64,000 nucleotides of DNA from JBFJKD01 sp041600415 (GTDB lineage Bacteria; Pseudomonadota; Gammaproteobacteria; Pseudomonadales; Porticoccaceae), in assembly GCA_041600415.1 (NCBI GenBank), contig JBFIKF010000008.1:1-64000 (forward strand), written 5' to 3'. Within the stretch, counting starts at the first letter, position 1; each line of letters starts with the position of its first letter. Position numbers and translations under genes: made by a program. The notes beneath the pieces are model-generated. The model did not search any database, was not told where the DNA came from, and saw only the letters and a program-made list of their open reading frames with translations. Shown here one piece after another: positions 51,306-61,469 of this stretch.

Positions 51306-52937
51306 CTAGTCTCCCGCCCGCCAGCCGTTAGTAATGGGATAGCGCCGGTCGCGCCCAAATCCGCGCCGCGTGATACGTAAACCCACCGGTGCCTGGCGAC
51401 GTTTGTATTCATTAATGTCGACCATGCGCACCACCCGCAACACATCATCCTGATTAAATCCCTGCGCGATTATGTCGTTGGCGCTGATATCCTGTTCCAC
51501 ATATAACTGGAGAATGCGATCGAGTATTTCGTAGGGCGGCAGGGAATCTTCATCTTTCTGGTCGGGGGCCAGCTCCGCGGATGGCGGGCGTACAATGACG
51601 GACTCCGGAATCACCGGCGCAATGGTGTTGCGATAGCGGGCCAGCTCAAACACCAGGGTTTTCGGTACATCTTTCAGTACGTCCAGCCCGCCTGCCATAT
51701 CCCCATAGAGCGTCGCATACCCGACCGCCATTTCGCTCTTGTTACCGGTAGTGAGCACCATGTAGCCCTTTTTGTTGGATATGGCCATCAATAACACGCC
51801 CCGCGCGCGCGCCTGAATATTTTCCTCCGTTTTGTCCGCCGGGAGACCTGCAAACTCTGCCGCCAACGCCTCAACAAATGCGGCGTAGATCGCTTCGATA
51901 CCAATACTCTGGTATCGCACACCCAGCGTCGTAGCTTCCTGTTGCGCGTCGTTCTTACTCAAATCGGACGTGTAGTGAAACGGCATCATGACCGCCTCCA
52001 CTCGTTCGGCGCCGAGGGCGTCCACGGCGATCGCCAGTACCAGAGCCGAGTCTATGCCCCCCGACAGCCCCAGCAGTACACCCTTGAAGCCATTTTTTAA
52101 AACGTAATCTCTGACACCCAGCACCAGTGCGCCATAGACAGACTCCAGCAACGGAAGGGGCGCAACCACGGTCTGGGTCGGGACGTTCACCGCGCCATCT
52201 TGGGTCACCACCAATTGCACCGGGTAAATATCGTCAGTAAACATGGGGGCCTGAAATTGAATCGTCCCCGCCGCATCGACAACCATCGACCCGCCATCGA
52301 ATACCAGTTCATCCTGACCGCCTACCTGATTAACATAGACTACTGGCATCGCCCCTTCCCGCGCCCGCTGTGCGATCAGGGCGCGCCGCTCTGCAGGCTT
52401 GTCGCAATGGAACGGTGAGGCGTTGATATTGAGCATCAAACGGGCACCCCGCGCCCGCGCCCGCGCCATGGGCTCGGCAAACCAGATGTCTTCACATACC
52501 GTAATCGCGGTAGGTACGCCGCGTATGTCAACCACACAGATATCAGAACCCGGTTCGAAATAGCGTTTTTCATCGAACACCAGGTAATTGGGGAGCATAT
52601 TTTTCGCGTACTCGCCAACCAGTTGCCCGCCACTGATCACGCCAGCCATATTGTACAATTTTGCGCCGACTCGACGTGGATAGCCGAGCACGGCGGTTAT
52701 AGTCTGACAAGCTGCACCCACTTCATCAAGCGCGCGCGTCACGCGGCCCTGTAAACTTGGCCGAAACAGAAGATCTTCGGGAGGATATCCAGTTAGTACC
52801 AGTTCGGGAAATACTACAATATCTGCTTTAAGTTGTTGACGCGCTCGCTGAATCGCGGATATCACCAGACGCGCATTGCCCGGGATATCGCCCACCAGAG
52901 GATTGACTTGCGCCAGTGCAACGATCAGATGAGCCAT
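51306..52937 (-). CDS. nadE: Glutamine-dependent NAD+ synthetase
   Basis: A 543-residue two-domain enzyme for the last step of NAD synthesis. The glutaminase (nitrilase) domain (about 1-260) has the Glu in VFPELVLTGYPPEDLL, Lys near KNMLPNY and Cys in ITVCEDIWF (about 145). The synthetase domain has the PP-loop GLSGGIDSALVLAIAVDALG (in parts, about 290) and TTGNKSEMAVGYATLYGDMAGG (in parts, about 397). The ATG at 52937 is preferred over 52946. It sits between bamD and pilS, divergent from the latter. Confidence 0.95.
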   Translation of the reverse strand: MAHLIVALAQVNPLVGDIPGNARLVISAIQRARQQLKADIVVFPELVLTGYPPEDLLFRPSLQGRVTRALDEVGAACQTITAVLGYPRRVGAKLYNMAGVISGGQLVGEYAKNMLPNYLVFDEKRYFEPGSDICVVDIRGVPTAITVCEDIWFAEPMARARARGARLMLNINASPFHCDKPAERRALIAQRAREGAMPVVYVNQVGGQDELVFDGGSMVVDAAGTIQFQAPMFTDDIYPVQLVVTQDGAVNVPTQTVVAPLPLLESVYGALVLGVRDYVLKNGFKGVLLGLSGGIDSALVLAIAVDALGAERVEAVMMPFHYTSDLSKNDAQQEATTLGVRYQSIGIEAIYAAFVEALAAEFAGLPADKTEENIQARARGVLLMAISNKKGYMVLTTGNKSEMAVGYATLYGDMAGGLDVLKDVPKTLVFELARYRNTIAPVIPESVIVRPPSAELAPDQKDEDSLPPYEILDRILQLYVEQDISANDIIAQGFNQDDVLRVVRMVDINEYKRRQAPVGLRITRRGFGRDRRYPITNGWRAGD

Positions 52938-53015
52938 ACCCAACACATTAGCCGTTATAAGGGCGCGTATTTTCAGCTAAAATCAGCGCAATAGCAAAAA
53001 ACGGATTGCCAATCT

Positions 53016-54695
53016 ATGCTCTCCAATCTGGCTGGTACGGGTGCGGTGGAATTCTCCATGCGTCTGACGCGGGTGTACGCATTCTACCGCGTGTTTCTCG
53101 CGGGCATTTTGTTCAGTGTGTTTAACTGGCAAATAGCCAAAGACGTATTTGGTTCTTCATCGCCAAAACTGTACCTTGCCGCGTCGGTGCTTTACTTTGT
53201 CATCACCTGCCTGACGCTTTTACTACTGTGGCCGCGACGTTTTAAAACAAATCCGGGCCTTACTCTGCTACACCTGTTAATCGATGTCCTGGCGCTGACC
53301 CTGTTGATGCACAGTAGCGGTGGTCTGGACAGCGGCATTGGTTTTCTCTTTCTGGCGACTATCGCCACCGGCTCAATATTTTTCACCGGGCAAATGGCCC
53401 TGTTGCTGGCCGCCGTCGCAAGTATTGCGGTTGTCATCGAGAGTATTTTTTCCGTGATGGTAAATGGCGTCGACAAACAAATTCTATTGCCCGCCGCCAC
53501 TCTTGGGATTTTGCTGTTTGTCACGGCCCTGACTTTTCGTATGCTCAATCGCCGTATGCTCGCTGCCCAGGCCACCGCCAGCCGCGAAGCGGACCAGGCG
53601 GCGCAACTGCAGCAACTCAACGAAATCATCGTCAAACGTATGCTGACCGGGATCATTGTGGTTAACGCCCACAATACGATCGAGCTCATTAATAGCGCGG
53701 CGATTGAATTACTCGGCGGACACCGGCCAGGTGTGCCCTTATCCAGAGGCCAGCCGCTGCACATCGTGCCTGAGATCGTTACCCAGCTCGAGCGCTGGCA
53801 AGCCTACCCATGGCTGCGCAACTCGCCGTTTCGTGCGGCCCGCGGTAGTGGCGACCTTCAGGCGAATTTCACCACGATCGAGCACGGCGACCGCAAGCGC
53901 ACGCTAATTTTCCTCGAAGATATACGGGCCATGTCGCAACACGCGCAACAGTTAAAACTCGCGTCGCTGGGACGCTTAACCGGCAGTATTGCCCACGAGA
54001 TTCGCAACCCCCTGGGCGCCATCAGTCATGCTTCACAGCTCTTGAGTGAACTGGAACATAACAATCCACGACTGTTGCGTTTAACGGAAATTGTCGGCAA
54101 CAACGCAGATCGGGTAAATCAGATCATAGAAAACGTACTACAGCTATCGCGGCAAAAGACGCCGGCCTTTCAAAAAGTATATTTACACAAGTGGCTGAAA
54201 TACTTCGCTCAGGATATGCAGGACGCCAGCGCGTCTCCCGGGACTATCGAGATTACCGTCGATCGGGAGGATATCCAGGTTATTTTCGATCCATCTCACT
54301 TGCATCAGGTACTCACTAATCTGGTGGATAACGGCTGGCGCCATAGCCGCGAAAATGCTGGTGTGGCCTGGATCAAGCTGGTCTACCATACACTACCCAA
54401 CTCCAATCTACCCTGTCTGGACATCTACGATCGCGGCACTGGCATTCCGGAACAGGACCGCGGACGAATATTTGAACCTTTTTTCACCACCTCGCCACAG
54501 GGTACCGGTTTGGGCCTCTACCTGGCCAAAGAGTTGTGCGAAACTAACTATGCGACGCTTGACTATATTTGCACCACCGATGTTCAGAACAACATAACGC
54601 CTGGCGAAACGAATAAACTCAGTCCTGGGTTTTTTAGAGTAGGCTTCGCCCATCCCGAGCGGCTGTTGCCAAGGACACATCAAGACCATGATTAA
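53016..54695 (+). CDS. pilS: Sensor histidine kinase PilS
   Basis: A 559-residue membrane kinase. About six TM segments occupy 20-175, then a PAS-like domain (about 195-305) and the kinase core: H-box H327 in GSIAHEIRNPLGA, N-box VDNGWRHS, DIYDRGTGIP and GTGLGLYLAKELC. PilS senses pilin in the membrane and controls PilR. The H-box partner sequence, context and length match Pseudomonas PilS (530). It overlaps pilR by eight bases. Confidence 0.95.
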   Translation: MLSNLAGTGAVEFSMRLTRVYAFYRVFLAGILFSVFNWQIAKDVFGSSSPKLYLAASVLYFVITCLTLLLLWPRRFKTNPGLTLLHLLIDVLALTLLMHSSGGLDSGIGFLFLATIATGSIFFTGQMALLLAAVASIAVVIESIFSVMVNGVDKQILLPAATLGILLFVTALTFRMLNRRMLAAQATASREADQAAQLQQLNEIIVKRMLTGIIVVNAHNTIELINSAAIELLGGHRPGVPLSRGQPLHIVPEIVTQLERWQAYPWLRNSPFRAARGSGDLQANFTTIEHGDRKRTLIFLEDIRAMSQHAQQLKLASLGRLTGSIAHEIRNPLGAISHASQLLSELEHNNPRLLRLTEIVGNNADRVNQIIENVLQLSRQKTPAFQKVYLHKWLKYFAQDMQDASASPGTIEITVDREDIQVIFDPSHLHQVLTNLVDNGWRHSRENAGVAWIKLVYHTLPNSNLPCLDIYDRGTGIPEQDRGRIFEPFFTTSPQGTGLGLYLAKELCETNYATLDYICTTDVQNNITPGETNKLSPGFFRVGFAHPERLLPRTHQDHD

Positions 54696-56058
54696 AACTG
54701 CACTGATTGTAGACGACGAGCCCGACATCAGGGAATTATTGTCTCTTACCCTGACTCAACTAAACCTCAAAGTTGACGAAGCAAGTAATCTTGCCGAAGC
54801 CTATCGCGCGCTTAAAGAGCACATGTATGACTTTTGTCTGACCGATATGCGTCTACCCGACGGCGACGGTCTACAGCTGATTGAGCATGTGCAGGCGACC
54901 TATCCGGATCTACCCATCGCGATGATCACTGCCCATGGCAATACGGATATCGCGGTGGAGGCGCTGAAAAAAGGTGCGTTCGATTTTGTCACTAAACCAG
55001 TTCAGCTACCGCGCCTGCGCGCTATGGTGCAAACCGCACTGGAACTATCGAGCGACAAACTGAGCGAACCGGGACGACCAGAACTTCTGGTCGGAAACTC
55101 CCAGCAAATGCAGACGCTTCGCCAACAGATAAGTCGCGTGGCACGCAGCCAGGCGCCGATTTTTATCAGCGGCAAATCTGGCAGCGGCAAGGAGTTGGTT
55201 GCACGGGCGATACACTATCAGGGACCACGAGGCAAAGGGCCATTTATTCCGGTGAACTGCGGCGCAATACCGTCGGAACTGATGGAAAGTGAATTCTTTG
55301 GGCATAAAAAAGGTAGTTTTACCGGTGCGTTCCAGGACAAACAGGGGCTTTTTCAGGCCGCCAATGGCGGCACATTGTTTCTCGACGAGGTCGCTGACCT
55401 GCCGTTGCATATGCAGGTGAAATTGCTGCGCGCGATTCAGGAAAAATCAGTGCGCCCCATCGGCGAGGAACGTGAAACTCAGATCGATGTGCGCATTCTC
55501 AGCGCAACACATAAAAACCTCACACGCGAAGTCAGCGCCGGAAATTTTCGCGAAGATCTTTTTTACCGCATCAACGTCATCGAAATTACGGTACCGGGAC
55601 TTAGCGAACATGCACAGGATATTCCGGAGCTGGCCACCCTGTTCCTGGAACGGTTGGCACAGCGGGAAGGCATTGCAATCCCGAAGCTGGCGCCCTCTGC
55701 CCTGGCGGCGATGGAGCGCTACAGCTTTCCCGGCAATGTGCGCGAGCTGGAAAATATGCTCGAGCGGGCCATGGCGTTATTCGATGGCAAAGAAATTTCG
55801 GCCCACGACTTGCAACTTGTGGACCCGGAAGAAAGCGATTTGCGATCGGTCAGCCCAGAGCCAGCGACCGAAACAGCGGCGCCTGAAAAATACGTTACGC
55901 CAGCGAGTTCTTTGGATGAACATATGGCCGACATCGAAAAAACGATTTTACAAAAAACACTGGAGGAAACCCGTTGGAACAGAACCGCAGCAGCAAAAAA
56001 ACTGGGTATCAGTTTTCGCCAGCTGCGCTACAAACTCAAAAAGCTCGGTATCGAATAG
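54688..56058 (+). CDS. pilR: Sigma-54 response regulator PilR
   Basis: A 456-residue NtrC-family activator of pilin transcription. The receiver domain is 1-120 with phosphoacceptor D53 in LTDMRLPDGDG. The AAA+ domain (about 140-375) has Walker A SGKSGSGKELVARAIH, the sigma-54 contact loop GSFTGA (variant of GAFTGA) and Walker B GGTLFLDEVADLP. The Fis-type helix-turn-helix ends the protein (RTAAAKKLGISFRQLRYKLKKL). It is convergent with the pilE-side operon, unlike the co-directional arrangement in P. aeruginosa. Confidence 0.96.
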   Translation: MIKTALIVDDEPDIRELLSLTLTQLNLKVDEASNLAEAYRALKEHMYDFCLTDMRLPDGDGLQLIEHVQATYPDLPIAMITAHGNTDIAVEALKKGAFDFVTKPVQLPRLRAMVQTALELSSDKLSEPGRPELLVGNSQQMQTLRQQISRVARSQAPIFISGKSGSGKELVARAIHYQGPRGKGPFIPVNCGAIPSELMESEFFGHKKGSFTGAFQDKQGLFQAANGGTLFLDEVADLPLHMQVKLLRAIQEKSVRPIGEERETQIDVRILSATHKNLTREVSAGNFREDLFYRINVIEITVPGLSEHAQDIPELATLFLERLAQREGIAIPKLAPSALAAMERYSFPGNVRELENMLERAMALFDGKEISAHDLQLVDPEESDLRSVSPEPATETAAPEKYVTPASSLDEHMADIEKTILQKTLEETRWNRTAAAKKLGISFRQLRYKLKKLGIE

Positions 56059-56080
56059 CCTCTTTCTCCCAATACCGGAC

Positions 56081-56539
56081 CTACCAGCAGTAGTCCCTGT
56101 CCATGGTGGCGCCCACACTCACAGACTTTACACCCAGAGACGACAACACCAGGGTCTCGCAATGGGCGTCTGCCGCCTGCTCCAGTTGCGGAACCGCTTC
56201 CAGGCTAAACGCCGTAGCCGACGCCCCCGCCGCTAACTGAATAACGTAAATACGATTGGCCGCGGCGGCGGCTACGGGGTTGCCATTGCGATCGATGCCG
56301 TAACTGGCGGCCCCATAACCGAGATCGGTCAGATCTGTCGCATAACGCTTGTTATTTACAAAAAACTGTTCCTGGCGGGCCTGCACCTTAATCAACTCAC
56401 CCGCCGCCAGACTGCGCCGGGTTTTCATAATTTGCTGATTGTAGCTGGGCAGTGCCACCGCCACCAAAATAGCGACTACCACAACCACAATCATGACCTC
56501 TATCAGCGTAAAACCCTGGCTTTTCAATCGGTTGTTCAT
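56081..56539 (-). CDS. pilE: Type IV pilin-like PilE
   Basis: A 152-residue minor pilin. The class III signal SQG|FTLIEVMIVVVVVAILVAVALPSY (in parts) is cut by PilD after G9, with E14 at mature position 5. Two Cys near the end (HCETLV ... DRDYCW) make the usual disulfide loop. It is the last gene of the operon, nine bases after pilY1, and matches PilE of the P. aeruginosa minor-pilin set. It primes pilus assembly rather than forming the main shaft. Confidence 0.92.
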   Translation of the reverse strand: MNNRLKSQGFTLIEVMIVVVVVAILVAVALPSYNQQIMKTRRSLAAGELIKVQARQEQFFVNNKRYATDLTDLGYGAASYGIDRNGNPVAAAAANRIYVIQLAAGASATAFSLEAVPQLEQAADAHCETLVLSSLGVKSVSVGATMDRDYCW

Positions 56540-56548
56540 CCGTTACTC

Positions 56549-59500
56549 CTACTCAATTGAATCCACACTCGGTTCACGCCAATAGATGGGGTCGGGCTGA
56601 ATGCCACCGAAATTAATGATGGGAACGCTCGAATCCTCAATGCCGTCACCGTCACTGTCCTTGCCGATACCGCCACCCGGGATCAGGTAGCCACCGCTGC
56701 TATCTGGCGTCACCCCGGCGGGAATACCATCACCCAGGATATGCTTGCGTTGCGGGTAAAGTGCCGCCGAGCCATCAGCCAAATTAACCAGGTAAATCGC
56801 CCCCTGTCCCTCAGTAACGTCGCACGCGCTCGCTGCGGTAGTCGGGGCATAACTGGTAAAAAAAGCAACGCCGCTGGCTACCAGTGGTGTCGCAAGACCC
56901 TTCTCCCCCGCAGTCGCAAGCGCTATTTTCCACCCATTAAATTTATCCACCGTACAGGCGGCATTACCAGAATCAGAAACAACGCAGCCGCTCACGTCAG
57001 GTAGATCGCCTATCACCAGCGGTGTGCGCGTTTTTACGGTGACATCGCCACTGGTGGTGGCCCTATCTTTGATTAAAAATAGATAGTTGCGCACATCGGT
57101 TTCCAACGGGTGGGGGCGATCGCCGCTGCTTATTAACACGCCATCGTAATCGCCGTTACCATCAAAGGTCAGCACCAGCTCCGGAGAGTGGAAAAAACGG
57201 CGATCCGTGGTCAGGCCATCCGTCCCCAGCTCCGCGAACTTGGATACAAACCAGTTGTCGCGGCGGTGATTAGAGTCGCTGCCCTCGGGCAAATCCACCC
57301 GCCACACCGCACCACCGGTGTCGCCGACATAGAGCCGATCGATAATGCCGTTGCCATTAATATCAACCGGTGTGACCGAACCGGGAATACTGTCCACCAT
57401 ATCCGCGTGCTGATAAACCGTGTTCGACACCGCCCCGGTGGCACCCTGTTTGGCTTTCCAGATCAAAGCCCCGGTGCGGGCATTAACAATATAAATAGCA
57501 TTACCGATGGTGTCGTCGTTGGCGTTTAAATCTTTGCCAATGCGTGCCGTCAACCCGGAATCCCAGCCACCGTTATAGCCCCCGGCAAAAATCACTACAT
57601 CCGTAGCACTCGTACCAAAGCGCACCTTGCCGACAATGGGATCAGAAAAGGTTAGTCCCAGCTCGTTGAAACCAGTGTCCGTACTGGAAATTTTCCATGC
57701 CAGACTTGGCGTAGTGGCCGGGTTCGTTACATTCAATGCGTAATAGCTTTTGCCGCCTCGGCGCAGGCCAAAATAAACGTAGACTTCGTCGCCATCGCCC
57801 GGTTCTATTGTCCCATCTCGATTGACGTCCACCTGAAAGGGTACGGGCGTGCCGTCCACGCCGTACAGCATTTTGCTGCTGGATCGTGTATTGCTACGCA
57901 ACTGGGAGACGTTACCCAGTAGTTCTCTCGGCATAAAAGCGAATAGCTCTCTACCGCTTGGCGTACCCCCTGTGGTGCTATTTTGAAAGATGTGAAAGTA
58001 ACCATCGTTGGTTCCCATCATCACTCTTATATTGGGATTGGTTTTTGAATAGCCCGTGGTCGCGCCATAGTTAACCGCCAAAGGGCGAGAGTGTATGGAC
58101 GACCCGAGAATCCAGGGACGCACATCGGTTCGCGAACCATCGCTATCTACATCGTCGACATCCAGCCCCCGCGCCCACTTGATATGGTTTTCAGCTATGG
58201 TCGTGGTCGCCGCCCCCAATGCGGTTTGCAACGCCGCAGCGGTTGTTCCGTCCGCGTTAAAGGCGGTCAGTGCCGTTCCGGAACTGGGTCCGACAAATAG
58301 CTGTCGCGCGCCGCTATCGCTATTAAGGTTCCCTGGACTGCCGGAAATATAGCCCGGAATCTTCTGTCCGGCCCCGCCGCGCGCCACTGATCGACCATCT
58401 GCGCCAGCCACTTCACCCTCGGAAGCATCAGGCGGCGGGAGGGCGCTCGCATCCGTCCAATAGGTCAATGCCCCCAGACGAATGCGTCCCTTATCCTTAC
58501 CAATTTCCTCAAACGCGGGAGCGCCATTAACGTCGAGAATTTGATCAAAAATGGTGTCACCGTCACTGTCATTCAAGCGCAATCGTTTTAAATTACCGGG
58601 CCAGTCAACCGTTGCCTGGGCTTCAAACAACGCGATATAAAGGTTATCCAGCGCTTCAATACGGTTAAACACGTTCACTGGCACCGAGGCTGCCACAAAG
58701 GTACTGCTGACGCTGATAATCTTAATAAACGCTTCCCTGAGCTGGGCTTCCAGCGCCACCGCATTGTCGAAGTTCAGAACTCCATCGCCGGAATTACCCG
58801 CCGCAGCCCAGGCGGCCGTGGAACCCACACTCCCGGAGTCGGAGATAATCCAGGTGATAAGTTCCTGCTGCCCTGCCGCCCCCGGCACCAGATCGTGGTG
58901 GTTCATATACTTGAGCATATCCGCGAATTTTGTGCTGGCGTTGTCGTGGGGCATATCCGCCGCGATCTGCGCATCAAGGTCATCGTCCTGGTTGGCCACA
59001 TTCATGGCCATGGCGATGGCGTACAGTTTGGTACAGGCAGACGAGGCAAATGTGCTGGGCGGGATATAGTTGGTCCCCGACTGAATCAGTGGATCAAAGC
59101 TTGGCGATGGCGGCGTAATACTCTGAAAGTTATTGACCGTACCAGCAGCATTACCAAATTGTACACGCTTGCCATTCCAGTAGCTGAACATTTCGTAAAA
59201 TGTTTCGCTGGGCTGCAATTTATGGGATTTGCTGTTATTGGAGGGCTCTTTGATTTGGCGCAACCGGTAAATCAGATATTTTTTATATTTATCCGTTCCA
59301 GCAAAGCCACTGGGTAACGTAATTCCGGTAGTGGAAAGGTCTGCTCCGAGTTGGTTGTATCCCTGCAATATGGTGCCACCGTTGTCGAAATTACTGATCA
59401 TCAGCCCCATATGAATGGGGTCAAAATCCGTAGTCGACATAATGGATTCAAGAATAGCCACAAACACTTCATACTTGGTCACCTTGGCGGATAACGCCGT

Positions 59501-59740
59501 GCCGGACGCAACTCTCGCTGCCTCAAGCGCCGCCGCCGCGCCAGGCGACATCGTATCCTTACAGGCCGCATTAAACGAACTGCAATGGGTCGCGAATACA
59601 CTAGGACGCCAGTCCAGCATCAGCATCGCCAGAGGCACAGAACCCGCTATGGATTGCAGGTAAATATCGATATCGTCTGCTTTCGCCGAACCGACGCCAA
59701 CCATCAACGGCAAAAGACAAGCACTTATCAACCTTTTCAT
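56549..59740 (-). CDS. pilY1: PilY1 type IV pilus tip adhesin
   Basis: A 1063-residue exported protein. The signal peptide is MKRLISACLLPLMVGVGSAKA. A long N-terminal region (about 25-600) leads into a PilY1-type C-terminal beta-propeller with HSRPLAVNYGA, VMMGTNDGYFHIFQ and repeated blades. Ca-binding loops include DVNRDGTIEPGDGD and the D-rich loop near the end (DSDGDGIED), like the retraction-regulating site of Pseudomonas PilY1. The ATG at 59740 has GGAGG 12 bases upstream; a 36-codon upstream extension overlaps pilX and is not used. No clear VWA MIDAS motif was recognised. Confidence 0.93.
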   Translation of the reverse strand: MKRLISACLLPLMVGVGSAKADDIDIYLQSIAGSVPLAMLMLDWRPSVFATHCSSFNAACKDTMSPGAAAALEAARVASGTALSAKVTKYEVFVAILESIMSTTDFDPIHMGLMISNFDNGGTILQGYNQLGADLSTTGITLPSGFAGTDKYKKYLIYRLRQIKEPSNNSKSHKLQPSETFYEMFSYWNGKRVQFGNAAGTVNNFQSITPPSPSFDPLIQSGTNYIPPSTFASSACTKLYAIAMAMNVANQDDDLDAQIAADMPHDNASTKFADMLKYMNHHDLVPGAAGQQELITWIISDSGSVGSTAAWAAAGNSGDGVLNFDNAVALEAQLREAFIKIISVSSTFVAASVPVNVFNRIEALDNLYIALFEAQATVDWPGNLKRLRLNDSDGDTIFDQILDVNGAPAFEEIGKDKGRIRLGALTYWTDASALPPPDASEGEVAGADGRSVARGGAGQKIPGYISGSPGNLNSDSGARQLFVGPSSGTALTAFNADGTTAAALQTALGAATTTIAENHIKWARGLDVDDVDSDGSRTDVRPWILGSSIHSRPLAVNYGATTGYSKTNPNIRVMMGTNDGYFHIFQNSTTGGTPSGRELFAFMPRELLGNVSQLRSNTRSSSKMLYGVDGTPVPFQVDVNRDGTIEPGDGDEVYVYFGLRRGGKSYYALNVTNPATTPSLAWKISSTDTGFNELGLTFSDPIVGKVRFGTSATDVVIFAGGYNGGWDSGLTARIGKDLNANDDTIGNAIYIVNARTGALIWKAKQGATGAVSNTVYQHADMVDSIPGSVTPVDINGNGIIDRLYVGDTGGAVWRVDLPEGSDSNHRRDNWFVSKFAELGTDGLTTDRRFFHSPELVLTFDGNGDYDGVLISSGDRPHPLETDVRNYLFLIKDRATTSGDVTVKTRTPLVIGDLPDVSGCVVSDSGNAACTVDKFNGWKIALATAGEKGLATPLVASGVAFFTSYAPTTAASACDVTEGQGAIYLVNLADGSAALYPQRKHILGDGIPAGVTPDSSGGYLIPGGGIGKDSDGDGIEDSSVPIINFGGIQPDPIYWREPSVDSIE

Positions 59741-59837
59741 AACGTAACCTCCGTCCTTTCCAGCACGTTTACCTGCTCCAGTACGTTTACCTATGGCGAA
59801 TCCCGATCGCCCTCGATTTCTTGTATCCAGTTTCCGA

Positions 59838-60371
59838 TTACTTTTCAATTTCTACTCCATGTACCACCGTGGCGTTCCCCAGCCGGGTATCGCCACTGTC
59901 GTAGTTAGCGACCACTTCAAAATAATAATAGGTACAGCTGGTGCCACAGGCTTTATCCTCGCTGCGGCGTTTGTGGGGCTTTTTGGCAAACTCCGGCGCC
60001 TGGCGGACAATGTAGTAATCCAGCACAACCCCGCTTGGCACCGTCGTAATGTCGGTGCCAAGATTAATTTTTTTGTCGTCACAATAGGAACTGGTGGAAC
60101 CCGCCTTGCACACAGTCCAGCCGACGCCCCCGGCAGTGGTAAAATTCGTGGACACATTGACAAGATCCGCCGGAATCGCCGCTGCAATGGCTTCTACCCG
60201 CTGGAATGCCTCCTCCTTGAACTGGTCATTACCGGCCATTTGCGTTTCAAACATACTGGTTTGCATCACAGTGACACCCACCAGCGCCAGCAGTAACAAG
60301 AAAATCAGGGCAACGATAAGTACCGCACCGCGGTTCTTGCCAGGGCTACTTTTGACACGCCTGTTTAACAT
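59838..60371 (-). CDS. pilX: Minor pilin PilX
   Basis: A 177-residue protein with a type III signal RG|AVLIVALIFLLLLALVGVTVMQ (in parts), cut after G15. There is no Glu at mature position 5, as in PilX/GspK-type tip subunits. Two Cys pairs appear (C near SYCDD; ACGTSC). The ATG at 60371 has GAGG eight bases upstream and is preferred to an ATG 30 bases earlier. It lies between pilW and pilY1, which it helps export. Confidence 0.9.
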   Translation of the reverse strand: MLNRRVKSSPGKNRGAVLIVALIFLLLLALVGVTVMQTSMFETQMAGNDQFKEEAFQRVEAIAAAIPADLVNVSTNFTTAGGVGWTVCKAGSTSSYCDDKKINLGTDITTVPSGVVLDYYIVRQAPEFAKKPHKRRSEDKACGTSCTYYYFEVVANYDSGDTRLGNATVVHGVEIEK

Positions 60372-60430
60372 CGCTCTAGCCTCTTGCTGAATATTTTGCA
60401 TAAACCGTTACGTCTAAACCGCTGTCCCTG

Positions 60431-61468
60431 TTAACGCCCATAGGAAATATTCCGCACCTGTACCGTAGTGCTGTAAACACTGCGCATAAACGCGTCATTT
60501 TTCGCGGCGACGGCGGTACTCCCCAGATTGTACGTTTTGCTGTTGGTATAACCGGGCACGGTATTGATACTGCGCACCAGTAGATAAATGCGCGCCGACA
60601 CCACATTACCCATCTCGGCCGCCGTGGGCGTTGTTTTGTATTGATCCGGCGTACCATCCATATTGGTGTCGATACCCAGTTCAATCTGCATGTCTTCAAT
60701 TCCTTCAACCAGACAACCGCTAACCATCCCCGTAGCTCGTAAAGTTTCGGCGCACAGGGCGGGCACGCCGTCGCCGACAGTGCTTGAATAATTGCGAATA
60801 TAGAAAACGGCAGCCTGGTATTCCCAGTAGTCCGTACGGGAGCCAGCGGTAGCATCCGCACTCGGGATGGTGCCACTGGAACCCAGATAGACAAATTCCG
60901 TTTCCACCACATCTTCGGCGCGCTTGAGACGCAGGTACCCCTGGTTAGTGCTGGCAGCAGTGAGTGATGGGTTGAACTCCCCGTCCCTCAACGTGTAATC
61001 CCCGGCGGTACGCTTCACGGTGAAGATATCCGTATCGGCCACAATTTCCCCCGCGGTCAGACAACCCGCCAGGTTGGTGCCATTGATGGTGGTTACGGCG
61101 CCCGAAAAATTATCGATAAATTCCAGGGGATTATCCGTGTTCGTTGCCCAACTGGCAGCGCAGTCGGTACCGGTTAATGCTACTGGCGCCGCACCGGCAC
61201 CGCCGGTAATCACTCCGCCGAAAAAGCCCACGTGCTGTAATTCTCTTTTCAGGAAATTCAACGCGAAGCGTCCATTTTCCTGTAAACGGGCCTGCTCGTC
61301 CTCGTAGCTGTAATTGCGTTTACTGTCCAGATAGACATTGATCACGCCGGTCATCAGTACCAGTCCAAGGACGATAGCCACCATTAATTCAACCAGAGAA
61401 AACCCGGCCTGCGGGTAACGGCGAGCCTTGTGAGAACAGTGACCAGATGAATGTGGTAAAGAAGTCAT
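60431..61468 (-). CDS. pilW: Minor pilin PilW
   Basis: A 345-residue prepilin-like protein with YPQAG|FSLVELMVAIVLGLVLMTGVINVYL (in parts); cleavage after G22 and Glu at +5 (E27). The large C-terminal region matches PilW size (Pfam PilW). The ATG at 61468 lies one base after the pilV stop; the longer frame to 61549 overlaps pilV and is not used. Confidence 0.92.
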   Translation of the reverse strand: MTSLPHSSGHCSHKARRYPQAGFSLVELMVAIVLGLVLMTGVINVYLDSKRNYSYEDEQARLQENGRFALNFLKRELQHVGFFGGVITGGAGAAPVALTGTDCAASWATNTDNPLEFIDNFSGAVTTINGTNLAGCLTAGEIVADTDIFTVKRTAGDYTLRDGEFNPSLTAASTNQGYLRLKRAEDVVETEFVYLGSSGTIPSADATAGSRTDYWEYQAAVFYIRNYSSTVGDGVPALCAETLRATGMVSGCLVEGIEDMQIELGIDTNMDGTPDQYKTTPTAAEMGNVVSARIYLLVRSINTVPGYTNSKTYNLGSTAVAAKNDAFMRSVYSTTVQVRNISYGR

Positions 61469-61469
61469 A